Source: Planococcus sp. APC 4015
GTDB taxonomy: Bacteria > Actinomycetota > Actinomycetes > Actinomycetales > Microbacteriaceae
Assembly (NCBI GenBank): GCA_030407505.1
Contig: JASDDH010000011.1
Span: 41,948 to 105,947 of the forward strand
Length of the DNA: 64,000 nt
Direction: 5' to 3'
The notes under the pieces were generated by a model. It had not been told where the DNA came from, made no database searches, and was given only the letters and a program-made list of their open reading frames with translations. Position 1 is the first letter of the stretch. Every line of letters starts with the position of its first letter. The translations under genes were made by a program, and so were the position numbers. Below, piece after piece: positions 45,454-56,515 of the stretch.

Positions 45454-46770
45454 TCAGCCGGCGAGCTCGGCCGAGGAGACGCCCCAGCGCTCGTTCAACT
45501 CGGAGAAGTAGCTCTCCTTGTCGCCGTCGGCGGCGCCACGGGCGATGTCGACAAGCTTCTGACGGTAGATCGGGCCGTAGAGGTCGATCTGCGAGTCATC
45601 GGCGATCGCGTTGATCAGACCTTCCTTGCCGGCCGGAGCAGGGTTGATCTCCATGAGCTCGACGCCTGCCTCGGTGAAGCCGGCGAGGTTGTCGGGGAGC
45701 GGCTTGTCGATCACCGGCGAGATCATGCCCTGCGCCTCGGTGTAGCCCGAATCGGCGACGACCCACTGGATCCACGCCCAGGCCGCGGCCTTGTTGGCGG
45801 AGTGCTTGCTGACGGCGAGGTTGTAGTCGCCGCCGATGACGGCCAGCTGCGTGCCGTCGACGTTGGCGGGGAAAGCCATGTACCCGATGTCATCGACCGA
45901 TGCGCCGCTCTCTTCTGCGGCCGCCTGCATCTGCGAGATCGCCCACGAGCCGAGCGGCATCGTCGCGATCTCGCCGGTCGCGAGGTCGACCTTCGACTGC
46001 TCCCAGTTGGTGGTGAGCGGGTCGTCCTCGGTCAAGCCCGCCGCGACGGATTCGAACAGCAGCGAGTCGATCGCGTACATGTCGGTGCCCTCGGTCCACG
46101 GTGCCGGATCCTCGGCCATCGTGATCGGCGCATCGGGGTCGTTCGTGACGACACCGAGGTTGCCGAAGCTCTGCGTCAGCGGCCAGCCGTCCTTGTAGTT
46201 CGTGTACATGGGGATCGCCTCGGTGTTGTCCTTGACGAGCTGGAGGGCTTCCAGCCACTCGTCCTCGGACGTCGGGAGCTCGGTGACGCCCGCCTCTTCG
46301 AAGACCCTCTTGTTGTAGACGACGCCGTTCGCGTTGCCGCCGAAGGCGATGCCGTACTGGGTGCCGTCGAAGCTGGCGGCGGGGAGGAACCGGTAGGTGT
46401 CCTCGAAGCTTGCGGTGTCGCCGAGCGGCTCGAGGAACTGCTCGAACTGGTCGGGCTGGATCGCAGGGATGCCGATGACGTCGCCGTAGTTGGTCGTCGA
46501 CATGCGCGTGAGCATCTCGCCCGCATAATCGGTGATGCCCTCGAACGTCACCGTGACGTCGGGGTATTCCTTGTTGAACTCCGCTGCGTACTTCTCGAAC
46601 GTGCCGTCCTCGACGAGGTCGGTCCGCCAGGTGACGACCTTGATCTCACCCGCGACCTCTCCATCGAGCGTGTTGTCGGCATCGCCGCCGCCGCCACCGC
46701 CGGCGCAGCCCGCGAGGGCCACACCTGCAACAGCCAGCGCCGCGATGGCCACCAGAGGTTTGCGTGCCAT
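45454..46770 (-). CDS. Sugar-binding lipoprotein of the mannan importer
   Basis: This 438-residue family 1 solute-binding protein has the signal ARKPLVAIAALAVAGVALAG ending at the lipobox cysteine Cys22. A Gly-rich linker and the two-lobed binding fold follow (IKVVTWRTDLVEDGTFEKYA, PLGSWAISQMQAAAEESG). It captures oligosaccharides, and neighbouring enzymes suggest manno- or galactomanno-oligosaccharides. AAGGAG precedes the ATG at 46770. The gene is first in the operon. Its promoter at 46846-46874 overlaps a LacI-like operator. Confidence 0.93.
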   Translation of the reverse strand: MARKPLVAIAALAVAGVALAGCAGGGGGGDADNTLDGEVAGEIKVVTWRTDLVEDGTFEKYAAEFNKEYPDVTVTFEGITDYAGEMLTRMSTTNYGDVIGIPAIQPDQFEQFLEPLGDTASFEDTYRFLPAASFDGTQYGIAFGGNANGVVYNKRVFEEAGVTELPTSEDEWLEALQLVKDNTEAIPMYTNYKDGWPLTQSFGNLGVVTNDPDAPITMAEDPAPWTEGTDMYAIDSLLFESVAAGLTEDDPLTTNWEQSKVDLATGEIATMPLGSWAISQMQAAAEESGASVDDIGYMAFPANVDGTQLAVIGGDYNLAVSKHSANKAAAWAWIQWVVADSGYTEAQGMISPVIDKPLPDNLAGFTEAGVELMEINPAPAGKEGLINAIADDSQIDLYGPIYRQKLVDIARGAADGDKESYFSELNERWGVSSAELAG

Positions 46771-46845
46771 GTTCTTCTCCTTGTGAGGTTCACCCTTGAA
46801 ACCGGTCACGGTCCCGACTGCGTCTTCGCGGGGTCCGTGGCGTTC

Positions 46846-46874
46846 ACGGTAGACCGCCGGGAAAGCGTTCGCAA
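46846..46874 (-). promoter_or_regulatory. Mannan-operon promoter overlapping a LacI-type operator
   Basis: On the minus strand TTGCGA (46874-46869) is followed after 17 bases by TACCGT (46851-46846). The spacer carries GCGAACGCTTTCCC, which resembles LacI-family operators built on GAAAGCGNTTNC. Binding there would block RNA polymerase. The regulator is probably the LacI protein encoded divergently at 47051. Confidence 0.55.
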
Positions 46875-47050
46875 GGGTGGGATGTCAACGCTGTCTGAGT
46901 CTGTCCGACGCGCGTAAGGCAGCGCATAAATCGCACTGATCGGTACTTTTATTGGCGAAGTACGAGACCCATTCGTGTCTGATGTCTGTCAAATGTCTAT
47001 CGTCGTCATTTGCGCTGTTTCCTGCTAGCCTGGCTCGTACAGGAGGACCG

Positions 47051-48076
47051 ATGACGGTTCAGCAGCGTGCGACGCTCGACGATGTGGCCCGGCTCGCGGG
47101 GGTCAGCTCCAAGACCGTGTCGCGGGTGTTCACCCAGCGGGAGCTCGTCGCTCCGCAGACGGTCGAGCGCGTCCTGAGTGCGTCCAAGCGACTCCGGTTC
47201 CGCCCGAACACCCTGGCGCAGGGACTGCGGCGCGGTGGCGGCACGATGACCATCGGGTTCATCATCGGCGAGCTCAGCAACCCCTTCTACTACAAGGTCG
47301 CAGCCGGGCTCGAGAAAGAGTTGGCCGGGCACGGCTACAGCCTCGTCGTCGCCACGACCGACGACACAGAGGAGGGAGAGGGGCGGATCGCCGACGCCCT
47401 GCTGTCGCAGCGCGTCGGTGCGCTGCTGCTGATCCCCGTCGGCGAAGACCAGTCCTATCTCGAGGGCGAGCGCCAGCTGGGCACGCCGATCATCTCGATC
47501 GACCGCCCCGCACGCAACCTCGCCGCCGACTCGATCGTGCTCGACAACCGCGCCGGCGTCCTGGAGGCGACCCGCCGGCTCACCCGGCTCGGTCATCGCC
47601 GGATCGCCTACGTCTGCAACCCGGTGTCGGTGTACACCCAGGCCGAGCGTCTCGCGGGATATCGGCAGGCGATGGCGGAGGCGGGCATCACCGACACCTC
47701 GCCGTGGGAGCTCCTGCGCGACGACCTCGCCCTGCCGGCCTACGACATGATGCACGAACTGCTGACGCGCGACGCGCGACCGACGGCCATCGTCACCGGC
47801 AACAACCGCATGACGATCGGAGCCCTCCGCGTTCTGCGCGATCTCGACGACGGCGACCGCACCGCCCTCATCGGCTTCGACGACTTCGACACGGCCGACG
47901 TGCTCGGCGTCTCTGTCATCTCGTACGATCCGCTCGAGCTCGGTCGTCGCGCCGCACGTCTCGCCGTCGAGCGCATCGCCGACCCCGCCGGCTTCGTGCA
48001 GCTCATCACCCTTCCCACCTGGATCATCGAGCGCGGCACGGGCGAGCGTCCCCCCGCTCGGGAGGAAAGCGCATGA
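47051..48076 (+). CDS. LacI-family repressor of the mannan locus
   Basis: This 341-residue regulator has a LacI helix-turn-helix (residues 8-28; TLDDVARLAGVSSKTVSRVF), the hinge helix RPNTLAQGLR, and a periplasmic-binding-protein-like sugar-sensing domain (TIGFIIGELSNPFYYKVAAG, then IVTGNNRMTIGALR and ALIGFDDFDTADVLGV). It is divergent from the importer operon and coupled (ATGA) to the alpha-galactosidase gene. It probably represses both directions until an imported oligosaccharide binds. AGGAGG precedes the ATG. Confidence 0.93.
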   Translation: MTVQQRATLDDVARLAGVSSKTVSRVFTQRELVAPQTVERVLSASKRLRFRPNTLAQGLRRGGGTMTIGFIIGELSNPFYYKVAAGLEKELAGHGYSLVVATTDDTEEGEGRIADALLSQRVGALLLIPVGEDQSYLEGERQLGTPIISIDRPARNLAADSIVLDNRAGVLEATRRLTRLGHRRIAYVCNPVSVYTQAERLAGYRQAMAEAGITDTSPWELLRDDLALPAYDMMHELLTRDARPTAIVTGNNRMTIGALRVLRDLDDGDRTALIGFDDFDTADVLGVSVISYDPLELGRRAARLAVERIADPAGFVQLITLPTWIIERGTGERPPAREESA

Positions 48077-50208
48077 GCGCCCGCGCTGTCGTCATCGACG
48101 CGTACGGCGTCGCGCTCATCCTCGAGGTGCCCGAATCGGGTCTCCCGCGCGTGCTCCACTGGGGTGCATCGCCCGGGCACCTGACCGACGACGACCTCGC
48201 CGTCCTCTCTGCGGGCGTCAGTCGCCAGACTCCCCCCGGCACCCTCGACGCCGCGTGGCAGGTGTCGATCCTTCCCGCGCAGGCAGACGGTTGGGCCGGC
48301 AGGCCCGGCGCGCAGGTGCGCACGCGCGACGGCCTGCACCGGTTCCGCTGGCGGGCCGTCACGGTGCAGGCCTCGGACGATACGATCGTCGTCGAGGCGG
48401 CGGATGCGGCATCCGGTCTCGCAGTGAGGTGGTGTGCGGCCATCGAGACGGCCGGCGTGCTGTGGATCGATCTCGCGCTCCGCAACGACGGTGACGAGCC
48501 GTTCGAGGTCGAATGGCTCGAGGCCACGCTCCCCGTTCCGACGACCGTGACCCACCTGACGACGTTCGACGGCCGTTGGACCCGCGAGAAGCGTCCGGTC
48601 ACGACTCCCGTGCCGGCCGGGGCGGTGACGAGGCAGTCCCGGCGCGGAAGGCCCGGTCACGACTCGCCCGCGGCCGCGCTGCTGACGATCGGCGAACCCC
48701 GCTTCACCGGAGGAGAGGTGTGGGGAACCCACCTCGCCTGGTCGTCCGACGCGACCTACCGCACGGATCGCCTGACGGACTCCTCGACGCTCATCGGTGC
48801 GGGCGAACTGCTTCTGCCGGGCGAAGCCGTTCTGAGTCCGGGCGAGACCCATTGCGCACCACGCACCGCGTTCGTGTGGAGCGCGCAGGGCCTCGACGGT
48901 TTCTCTCAGCGGGTGCACACCTGGCTCCGCGCGAGGCCGCAGCATCCGTCCTCACCGCGTCCGCTGACCCTCAACACCTGGGAAGCTGTGTACTTCGACC
49001 ACGACCCCGCGCGGCTGCGCGCGCTCGCCGAGTTCGCTGCGACCGTCGGCATCGAGCGGTTCGTCCTCGACGACGGCTGGTTCCAGGGTCGTCGCGACGA
49101 CTCGACGAGTCTGGGGGACTGGGTCGTGGACCGCGAGGTCTGGCCCGACGGGCTCGAGCCCCTCGCGGAGCGCGTGCACGAGCTCGGCCTACAGTTCGGG
49201 CTGTGGTTCGAGCCCGAGATGGTGAGCCTGGATTCGGATGTCGCGCGTGCCCACCCGGATTGGTTGCTGCACGATCCCGCCCACCTCGACCACGACCCTT
49301 CCCTGTCGTGGCGAGGTCAGTACGTACTCGACCTCGCGAATCCGCACGCCTACGCGCACGTGCGCGATCAGATGTCCACGCTGGTCGCCGCCCTCGGCAT
49401 CGACTTCATCAAATGGGACCACAACCGGGACCTCGTCGACAGCGTTCACGACGGGCGCCCCGGCGTGCGCGCGCAGATGATGGCGGGCTACCGGCTCCTC
49501 CGCGAGCTCAAGGACGCGCATCCCGGTCTCGAGATCGAGTCGTGTTCGAGCGGCGGTGCTCGTACCGATCTCGGCATCATCGAGGTGACCGACCGGGTGT
49601 GGGCGAGCGACTCCAACGACCCCGTCGAACGGCAGGACATCCAGCGGTGGACGGGATTGCTCCTCCCACCCGAGCTGGTCGGCGCGCACGTGGGGCCGGC
49701 GACGTCGCACAGCTCGGGACGCACGACCGACCTGTCGTATCGCATGGCGACGAGCCTGCTCGGCTCGGCGGGCTTCGAGTGCGACATCCTGACCTTCGAC
49801 GCCGACGAGCGTGCGACGATCTCCCGCTTCGCCGAGCTCTACCGGCAGTTGCGCCCCGTCGTGCACGGAGGTCTCGTCTCGCACCCCGAACTGCGCGATC
49901 CCGCGTGGCGCGTGACGGCCTTCACCGCGCACGACGCCGCCGAGGCCGTCGTCGTCGTGGCGACCGTGCGCAGCATCGAAGACGCCCGCGCCGAGCGGCT
50001 GAGGCTGCCCGGTCTCGACCGCTCGCGGCGCTACCGCGTGCGGGTACGTGACGAGATCGGCGCGGCGCGCAGCGCCTCATGGATCACGCCGGCGTGGTTC
50101 TCAGCGGGAGAGATCGTGCTGCCCGGGGCGGTACTGGCGGACGTCGGGCTTCAGCTGCCCGCGCTGTGGCCGGTGCAGGCCTTCGTGCTGCATGCGACGG
50201 CGGAGTGA
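48073..50208 (+). CDS. GH36 alpha-galactosidase
   Basis: This 711-residue enzyme has the GH36 N-terminal beta supersandwich, then a TIM barrel with FVLDDGWFQGRRDD and WFEPEMVS. The nucleophile is Asp449 in FIKWDHNRD and the acid/base is Asp513 in ASDSNDPVERQD, with SCSSGGARTDLG between them. It removes alpha-1,6-galactose side chains from galactomannan fragments. It lacks a signal peptide. The ATGA junction couples it to the LacI gene. Confidence 0.94.
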   Translation: MSARAVVIDAYGVALILEVPESGLPRVLHWGASPGHLTDDDLAVLSAGVSRQTPPGTLDAAWQVSILPAQADGWAGRPGAQVRTRDGLHRFRWRAVTVQASDDTIVVEAADAASGLAVRWCAAIETAGVLWIDLALRNDGDEPFEVEWLEATLPVPTTVTHLTTFDGRWTREKRPVTTPVPAGAVTRQSRRGRPGHDSPAAALLTIGEPRFTGGEVWGTHLAWSSDATYRTDRLTDSSTLIGAGELLLPGEAVLSPGETHCAPRTAFVWSAQGLDGFSQRVHTWLRARPQHPSSPRPLTLNTWEAVYFDHDPARLRALAEFAATVGIERFVLDDGWFQGRRDDSTSLGDWVVDREVWPDGLEPLAERVHELGLQFGLWFEPEMVSLDSDVARAHPDWLLHDPAHLDHDPSLSWRGQYVLDLANPHAYAHVRDQMSTLVAALGIDFIKWDHNRDLVDSVHDGRPGVRAQMMAGYRLLRELKDAHPGLEIESCSSGGARTDLGIIEVTDRVWASDSNDPVERQDIQRWTGLLLPPELVGAHVGPATSHSSGRTTDLSYRMATSLLGSAGFECDILTFDADERATISRFAELYRQLRPVVHGGLVSHPELRDPAWRVTAFTAHDAAEAVVVVATVRSIEDARAERLRLPGLDRSRRYRVRVRDEIGAARSASWITPAWFSAGEIVLPGAVLADVGLQLPALWPVQAFVLHATAE

Positions 50209-50212
50209 CCCC

Positions 50213-51190
50213 TCAGAGGCGGGCCGAGACGAACGCGGCCTGCTCGGCCCACTGATAGGCCTGACCGCCCTCGTGCTCGTTGTGCCCGTACACCTCGATG
50301 GCCTTGTCCGCCGCGCGGTAGTGGTTGAACGCGGCGAACACCGTCGACGGCGGGCACACCGGGTCCATCAGCCCGGCCGAGAACAGGGCGGGGGCGTCGG
50401 CGCGCTTCGCGTGGTTCGCCCCGTCGAAGTACGAGAGGGTGTCGAACACGCGATCCTCGGCCCGGCGGTGCACCGACAGGTAGCGCACGATCTCCTGGTA
50501 CGGATCGCGGTCGGTGAAGCCGACGGCGCGTTCGAAGTGACAGAGGAAGGGCACGTCCGGCAGCGCTGCGAGGAGTCCGGATGCCAGTCCCGCCGCGGCA
50601 ATCGCGATGCCGCCGCCCTGACTGCCGCCGCACACCGCGACGCGGTCGGCGTCGACGGCATCCAGCGAGCGGACGGCATCGATCGCCCGGACGGCGTCGG
50701 TGTACACGCGCCGATAGTAGTAGTCCTCGGGGGCGTCGATCCCGCGGGTCATGAACCCGGGGAAGGACGGACCCGTGCCATGCGGGTCGGGTGTCGCGCC
50801 CCCGCTGCCCCACGCGCTGCCCTGACCCCGGGTGTCCATGAAGAGATGCGCGTAACCCGACGCCACCCAGCCCAGTCGCTCGAACGGCAGGCCGCGTCCG
50901 CCGCCGTATCCGTTGAACTCGACGATCGCCGGAAGAGGGCCGTCCGCGCCGACGGGCAGCAGCAGCCACGCCTTCACCGGCTCGCCGCCGAAGCCGGGGA
51001 ACGTCACGTCGTACGCCTCCGCGAGCGTGAGCGGGGTGTCGACGGGCTCCACGACGACCTCGCCGCCCGCGGCGCGGGATTCTGCGAGCGTCAGCGCCCA
51101 GAAGACGTCGAAGTCCGCGGGCTCGCGGACCAGGGGGCGGTAGTCGCGGAGTTCGGTGATGGGCAGATCCAGACGGGGCACGGCAGTCAC
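50213..51190 (-). CDS. CE7 acetyl esterase (acetyl xylan esterase/cephalosporin C deacetylase)
   Basis: This 325-residue alpha/beta hydrolase of carbohydrate esterase family 7 has the family motif FMDTRGQGSAWG, the nucleophile Ser190 in GGSQGGG, and an Asp/His pair in GLMDPVCPPST and GHNEHEGG. It deacetylates oligosaccharides in the cytoplasm, which fits acetylated mannans handled by the neighbouring genes. It converges on the alpha-galactosidase gene with a four-base gap. The start is GTG at 51190. Confidence 0.92.
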   Translation of the reverse strand: MTAVPRLDLPITELRDYRPLVREPADFDVFWALTLAESRAAGGEVVVEPVDTPLTLAEAYDVTFPGFGGEPVKAWLLLPVGADGPLPAIVEFNGYGGGRGLPFERLGWVASGYAHLFMDTRGQGSAWGSGGATPDPHGTGPSFPGFMTRGIDAPEDYYYRRVYTDAVRAIDAVRSLDAVDADRVAVCGGSQGGGIAIAAAGLASGLLAALPDVPFLCHFERAVGFTDRDPYQEIVRYLSVHRRAEDRVFDTLSYFDGANHAKRADAPALFSAGLMDPVCPPSTVFAAFNHYRAADKAIEVYGHNEHEGGQAYQWAEQAAFVSARL

Positions 51191-51221
51191 GATACCGGCC
51201 GAGGGCTTCAGCCTCGATTTA

Positions 51222-51235
51222 TCTTGACGTCAAGA
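51222..51235. promoter_or_regulatory. Palindrome TCTTGACGTCAAGA upstream of icd
   Basis: This perfect 14-bp palindrome ends 52 bases before the icd start codon. It matches the sucC-upstream palindrome at 12 of 14 positions and at the same distance. Confidence 0.6.
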
Positions 51236-51287
51236 CAGTTGGGGGCGGTGCGCTAGCCTGGGAAGACGACCGAACGGAGATTCACAG

Positions 51288-53507
<2,220 letters not shown>

Positions 53508-53516
53508 TCGCAACGA

Positions 53517-53549
53517 GAAGCCCCCGGCCGCTGAGCGGTCGGGGGCTTC
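53517..53549. terminator. Stem-loop terminator between icd and the convergent transpeptidase gene
   Basis: GAAGCCCCC (53517-53525) pairs with GGGGGCTTC (53541-53549), and the inner bases GGCCGC-TGA-GCGGTC extend the stem to about 15 pairs with a three-base loop. It starts nine bases after the icd stop and can act from both sides. Confidence 0.75.
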
Positions 53550-53589
53550 GTCGTTCGTGAGGGATGCCGCGGCATCCGTCAGCGCAGGA

Positions 53590-55074
53590 TCAGCCGCGCA
53601 CCTGAACTTGGGTGCCCATCGGTGCCCAGTCGTAGACGAACTTGGCGGTGTTGACCGGCAGGTTGACGCAGCCGTGGCTCATCGGGCGTCCGAAGTTGTT
53701 GTGCCAGTACGCGCCGTGGAAGCCCTGGTCGCCGTTGAAGTACGCGACCCACGGCACGTTCTCGGTGCAGTACGGAGCGCCTTCGAAGCAGCCCATGTCC
53801 TGCGTGGCGAGCTTGTAGTTGATGCGGAACGAACCGGTGTGGGTCGGCGACCCCGACAGTCCGGTCGACGAGGCGTACGACGCGACGACGGCGCCGTTCT
53901 CGTACAGGTAGGTGCGCTGCTCGCTCAGGTCGACCACGATGTTGCGCGCGAGCGTGGTCGTCGTGAACGGGACCTCGGTCACGGGGAGCTCGAACGCGCC
54001 GTTGCCGGTGGAGAGCTGTTCGGCGTAGTCGGACGCGATGGCCGACGAGTCGCCCAGCTGACGGCCCACGGTGCCGCCGGTCTCTTCGCGCAGCACCTTG
54101 CCCGCGGTGTCGGTGATGGCGGTGGCGTTGACGGCGGGACGATCGACCGCGGCGGCCAGGCCGTCGACGACCGTCTGGATGGCGGCTGGGTCGGCCGTGA
54201 TGTCGAAGGTTCCGCGATCGCCGGGCTCGACGGTCAGCCACGAGGCGACGACGTCGCGGGCGACGGGGACGGTGCGCTCGGTGCCGATGTAGAAGCCGGC
54301 GTTGTCGAGGATTCCGTTGAGGTTGGCAGCAGCCGAATCGGCGACGAATGTCGGTGTCTCGGCCTCGATGGAGGCCGCGACCGGGGCGAACTCGACCACC
54401 GTGTCACCGTCGACGAAAGCTGTCTGAAGAGCTTCGCGCATGGCGTCGATGTCGACACCGGTGCCCTCGACGGAAGGCGTGGTCACGTAACTCACGGTGG
54501 CGGCATCGAAGGCGAGGCTCGCGTCGACCGGGTCGACGAAGAGGTCGGGCGCGGCGGCGCGCAGTGCGGCGGTCGCGGTGTCGGCGTCGAGGTCGACGAC
54601 GGCCTCGATGGGCTCGCCGTTCCACTGCGTCACGTTCCACATCGGGCGATCGGCGAATGCCGAGTCGGCGAGGCCGCGGGCGTCGACGGTGGCTCCCAGG
54701 TCGAGCGCGCTGAGTTCGGTGTCGCCGCCGGGACCGGTCAGGATGATGGTCGTCTCGGCGAGGCGCTGCTGCACGGCGTCGGTTGCGGCGCCGGCGGTCA
54801 GGAACCCGACGGGGACTCCGGCGACCGACGTTCCCGGGGCGATCAGCACGAGTGAGGTGGCCACGAGGGCGGCGGCGGTGACTCCCGCGCCGATGCCGAT
54901 CCACATGCCGATGCGGCGCTTCTTCGGTGCCGACTCGGCGGGAGCCCACTCGGCGTGGGTGGAGCCGGGCTCGCCGGCATCGGTCGACGGCGTCTCGGCG
55001 GCGTCGGAATCCTGCACGTCGACTGCGCCGGTCGGAGCCTCGTCGGCGTTCGGCCTGGTCGCCAGATCCGTCAC
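53590..55074 (-). CDS. Membrane-anchored L,D-transpeptidase (YkuD)
   Basis: This 494-residue cell-wall enzyme forms 3-3 peptide cross-links. A cytoplasmic N-terminal tail of about 50 acidic residues precedes one transmembrane anchor (IGMWIGIGAGVTAAALVATS). Two PG_binding_4-type domains span about 80-340, and a C-terminal YkuD domain (about 365-494) carries the catalytic Cys469 in SHGCVNLP with the HGAYWHNNFGRPM motif. The start is GTG at 55074. It stands alone, convergent with icd. Confidence 0.93.
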   Translation of the reverse strand: MTDLATRPNADEAPTGAVDVQDSDAAETPSTDAGEPGSTHAEWAPAESAPKKRRIGMWIGIGAGVTAAALVATSLVLIAPGTSVAGVPVGFLTAGAATDAVQQRLAETTIILTGPGGDTELSALDLGATVDARGLADSAFADRPMWNVTQWNGEPIEAVVDLDADTATAALRAAAPDLFVDPVDASLAFDAATVSYVTTPSVEGTGVDIDAMREALQTAFVDGDTVVEFAPVAASIEAETPTFVADSAAANLNGILDNAGFYIGTERTVPVARDVVASWLTVEPGDRGTFDITADPAAIQTVVDGLAAAVDRPAVNATAITDTAGKVLREETGGTVGRQLGDSSAIASDYAEQLSTGNGAFELPVTEVPFTTTTLARNIVVDLSEQRTYLYENGAVVASYASSTGLSGSPTHTGSFRINYKLATQDMGCFEGAPYCTENVPWVAYFNGDQGFHGAYWHNNFGRPMSHGCVNLPVNTAKFVYDWAPMGTQVQVRG

Positions 55075-55223
55075 TCAGCACCCCCCGGTTTGAATGGTCA
55101 CGTCTCCCTATGGTAAACGACCGGAGCCCCCGCGAGGACAACGGTGCGGTCACGGTATTCACGCCCGCCGGGAAGCCGGATGTAACAAGTTTGTAAACAC
55201 GCCTATCAAATAGGCCCGAATCC

Positions 55224-55252
55224 TTGTGCTCGGGGGGTTCGTAAGGTCTACT
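55224..55252 (+). promoter_or_regulatory. Promoter TTGTGC-N17-TCTACT before the ROK repressor
   Basis: The -10 box ends seven bases before the ATG at 55260 and no Shine-Dalgarno site exists, so the transcript is probably leaderless. GTAA/TTAG-like repeats around it (CGTAAGGTCTACTAAC) could be an autoregulatory operator. Confidence 0.5.
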
Positions 55253-55259
55253 AACAAAC

Positions 55260-56450
55260 ATGACTGCATCGGAAGTGCAGCGCGGCTCTTCCACTCTCGA
55301 GCCGACGCACACCTCGGGGACCGCCCGTTCCTTCGGACCGGGACGCGCCCTGCGCCAGGGGGCCAAAGTCCTCCCCGAGCACGCTCGGGGCCACAACCGC
55401 TCGCTCGTGCTGCAGACGCTGTTCCACCAGGGCGCGATGAGCCGCGCCGATCTGGCCCGCGAGACGCACCTCACCCGGGTGACGATCTCCGATCTCGTCG
55501 GAGAGCTCATCGCCGACGGCTTCGTCGCGGAGATCGGCGTGCGCGAGGCCTCGGGTCCGGGCAAGCCCGCGATGCTCGTCGACCTCGACCGCGCGGGCCA
55601 TCGGATCGTCGGGCTCGACCTGTCCGGCAGCGACGTCATCATCGGCGCCGTGCTGGCGCTGGACGGCAGCATCGTCGAGCGCCGCGAGGTCGCGCTCCCC
55701 GCGGCGGACGAGGTGGTGCAGACGGTGGTGGACCTCGCCCGCGCCCTCGTCGAGGCCGCCGATGCCCCGGTGCTCGGAATCGGGGTCGGCGCGCCCGGTG
55801 TCATCGACGATCGCGGCGTGATCCTCGCCGCCCCCAACTTCGGCTGGGTCGGCTTCGACCTCGCGGGGGCCCTGCAGCTGGCCCTCTCGCTTCCCGTGCT
55901 CGTCGCCAACGACGCCAACGCGGCGGTGCTCGCCGAGTACACGTTCGGCGGAGCGGGTGACGACGTGCTGCTCGTCAAGGTCGGGCGCGGTGTCGGATCC
56001 GGCCTGCTCGCCTCGGGGCAGCCGATGCGCGGCGGCCGCTTCGCCGCCGGCGAGATCGGGCACGTCACCGTCGGCACCGACGGCGGGCCGCAGTGCGTAT
56101 GCGGGAAGGTCGGATGCCTCGAGGCCTGGCTCTCGGTGCCGTCCTTGACCACGCGGCTCGCCGCGGCTCCTGCTGCCGAGCGCGACGGCATCCTGCGCGA
56201 CGCGGGGGAGCGGCTGGGCATCGCCCTCGCCCCGGTCGTCGGCGCGCTGGACCTGTCCGAGATCGTGCTCTCGGGTCCACCTGAACTTCTCGACGGACCG
56301 CTCGCCGAGCGTGCCCTCGAGACGCTCCGCGCACGCACGCTCGCCGCGTTCCATGACGGCGTCCGTGTGCGGATGACGGAGCAAGGCCAGGACATCGTCC
56401 TGCGCGGCGCCGCCGTCATGGTCCTTTCCGGACAACTCGGGGTGTCGTAA
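55260..56450 (+). CDS. ROK-family transcriptional repressor
   Basis: This 396-residue NagC/XylR-like protein has a winged helix (about 45-105; LFHQGAMSRADLARETHLTR and VTISDLVGELIADGFV) and a ROK domain with GIGVGAPGVIDD and VLVANDANAAVLAEY. The zinc-binding CVCGKVGCLEAW is intact. The ATP-binding pattern is less canonical than in kinases, as expected for a sensor. It precedes a binding protein, two permeases and a ROK kinase, which it probably controls in response to a sugar. Confidence 0.92.
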   Translation: MTASEVQRGSSTLEPTHTSGTARSFGPGRALRQGAKVLPEHARGHNRSLVLQTLFHQGAMSRADLARETHLTRVTISDLVGELIADGFVAEIGVREASGPGKPAMLVDLDRAGHRIVGLDLSGSDVIIGAVLALDGSIVERREVALPAADEVVQTVVDLARALVEAADAPVLGIGVGAPGVIDDRGVILAAPNFGWVGFDLAGALQLALSLPVLVANDANAAVLAEYTFGGAGDDVLLVKVGRGVGSGLLASGQPMRGGRFAAGEIGHVTVGTDGGPQCVCGKVGCLEAWLSVPSLTTRLAAAPAAERDGILRDAGERLGIALAPVVGALDLSEIVLSGPPELLDGPLAERALETLRARTLAAFHDGVRVRMTEQGQDIVLRGAAVMVLSGQLGVS

Positions 56451-56515
56451 CAGCCCCACCATCCCCCCGGATGGGTCACCCGGCCCACCGAAACCACCAG
56501 AAGAAGGAACCCACC

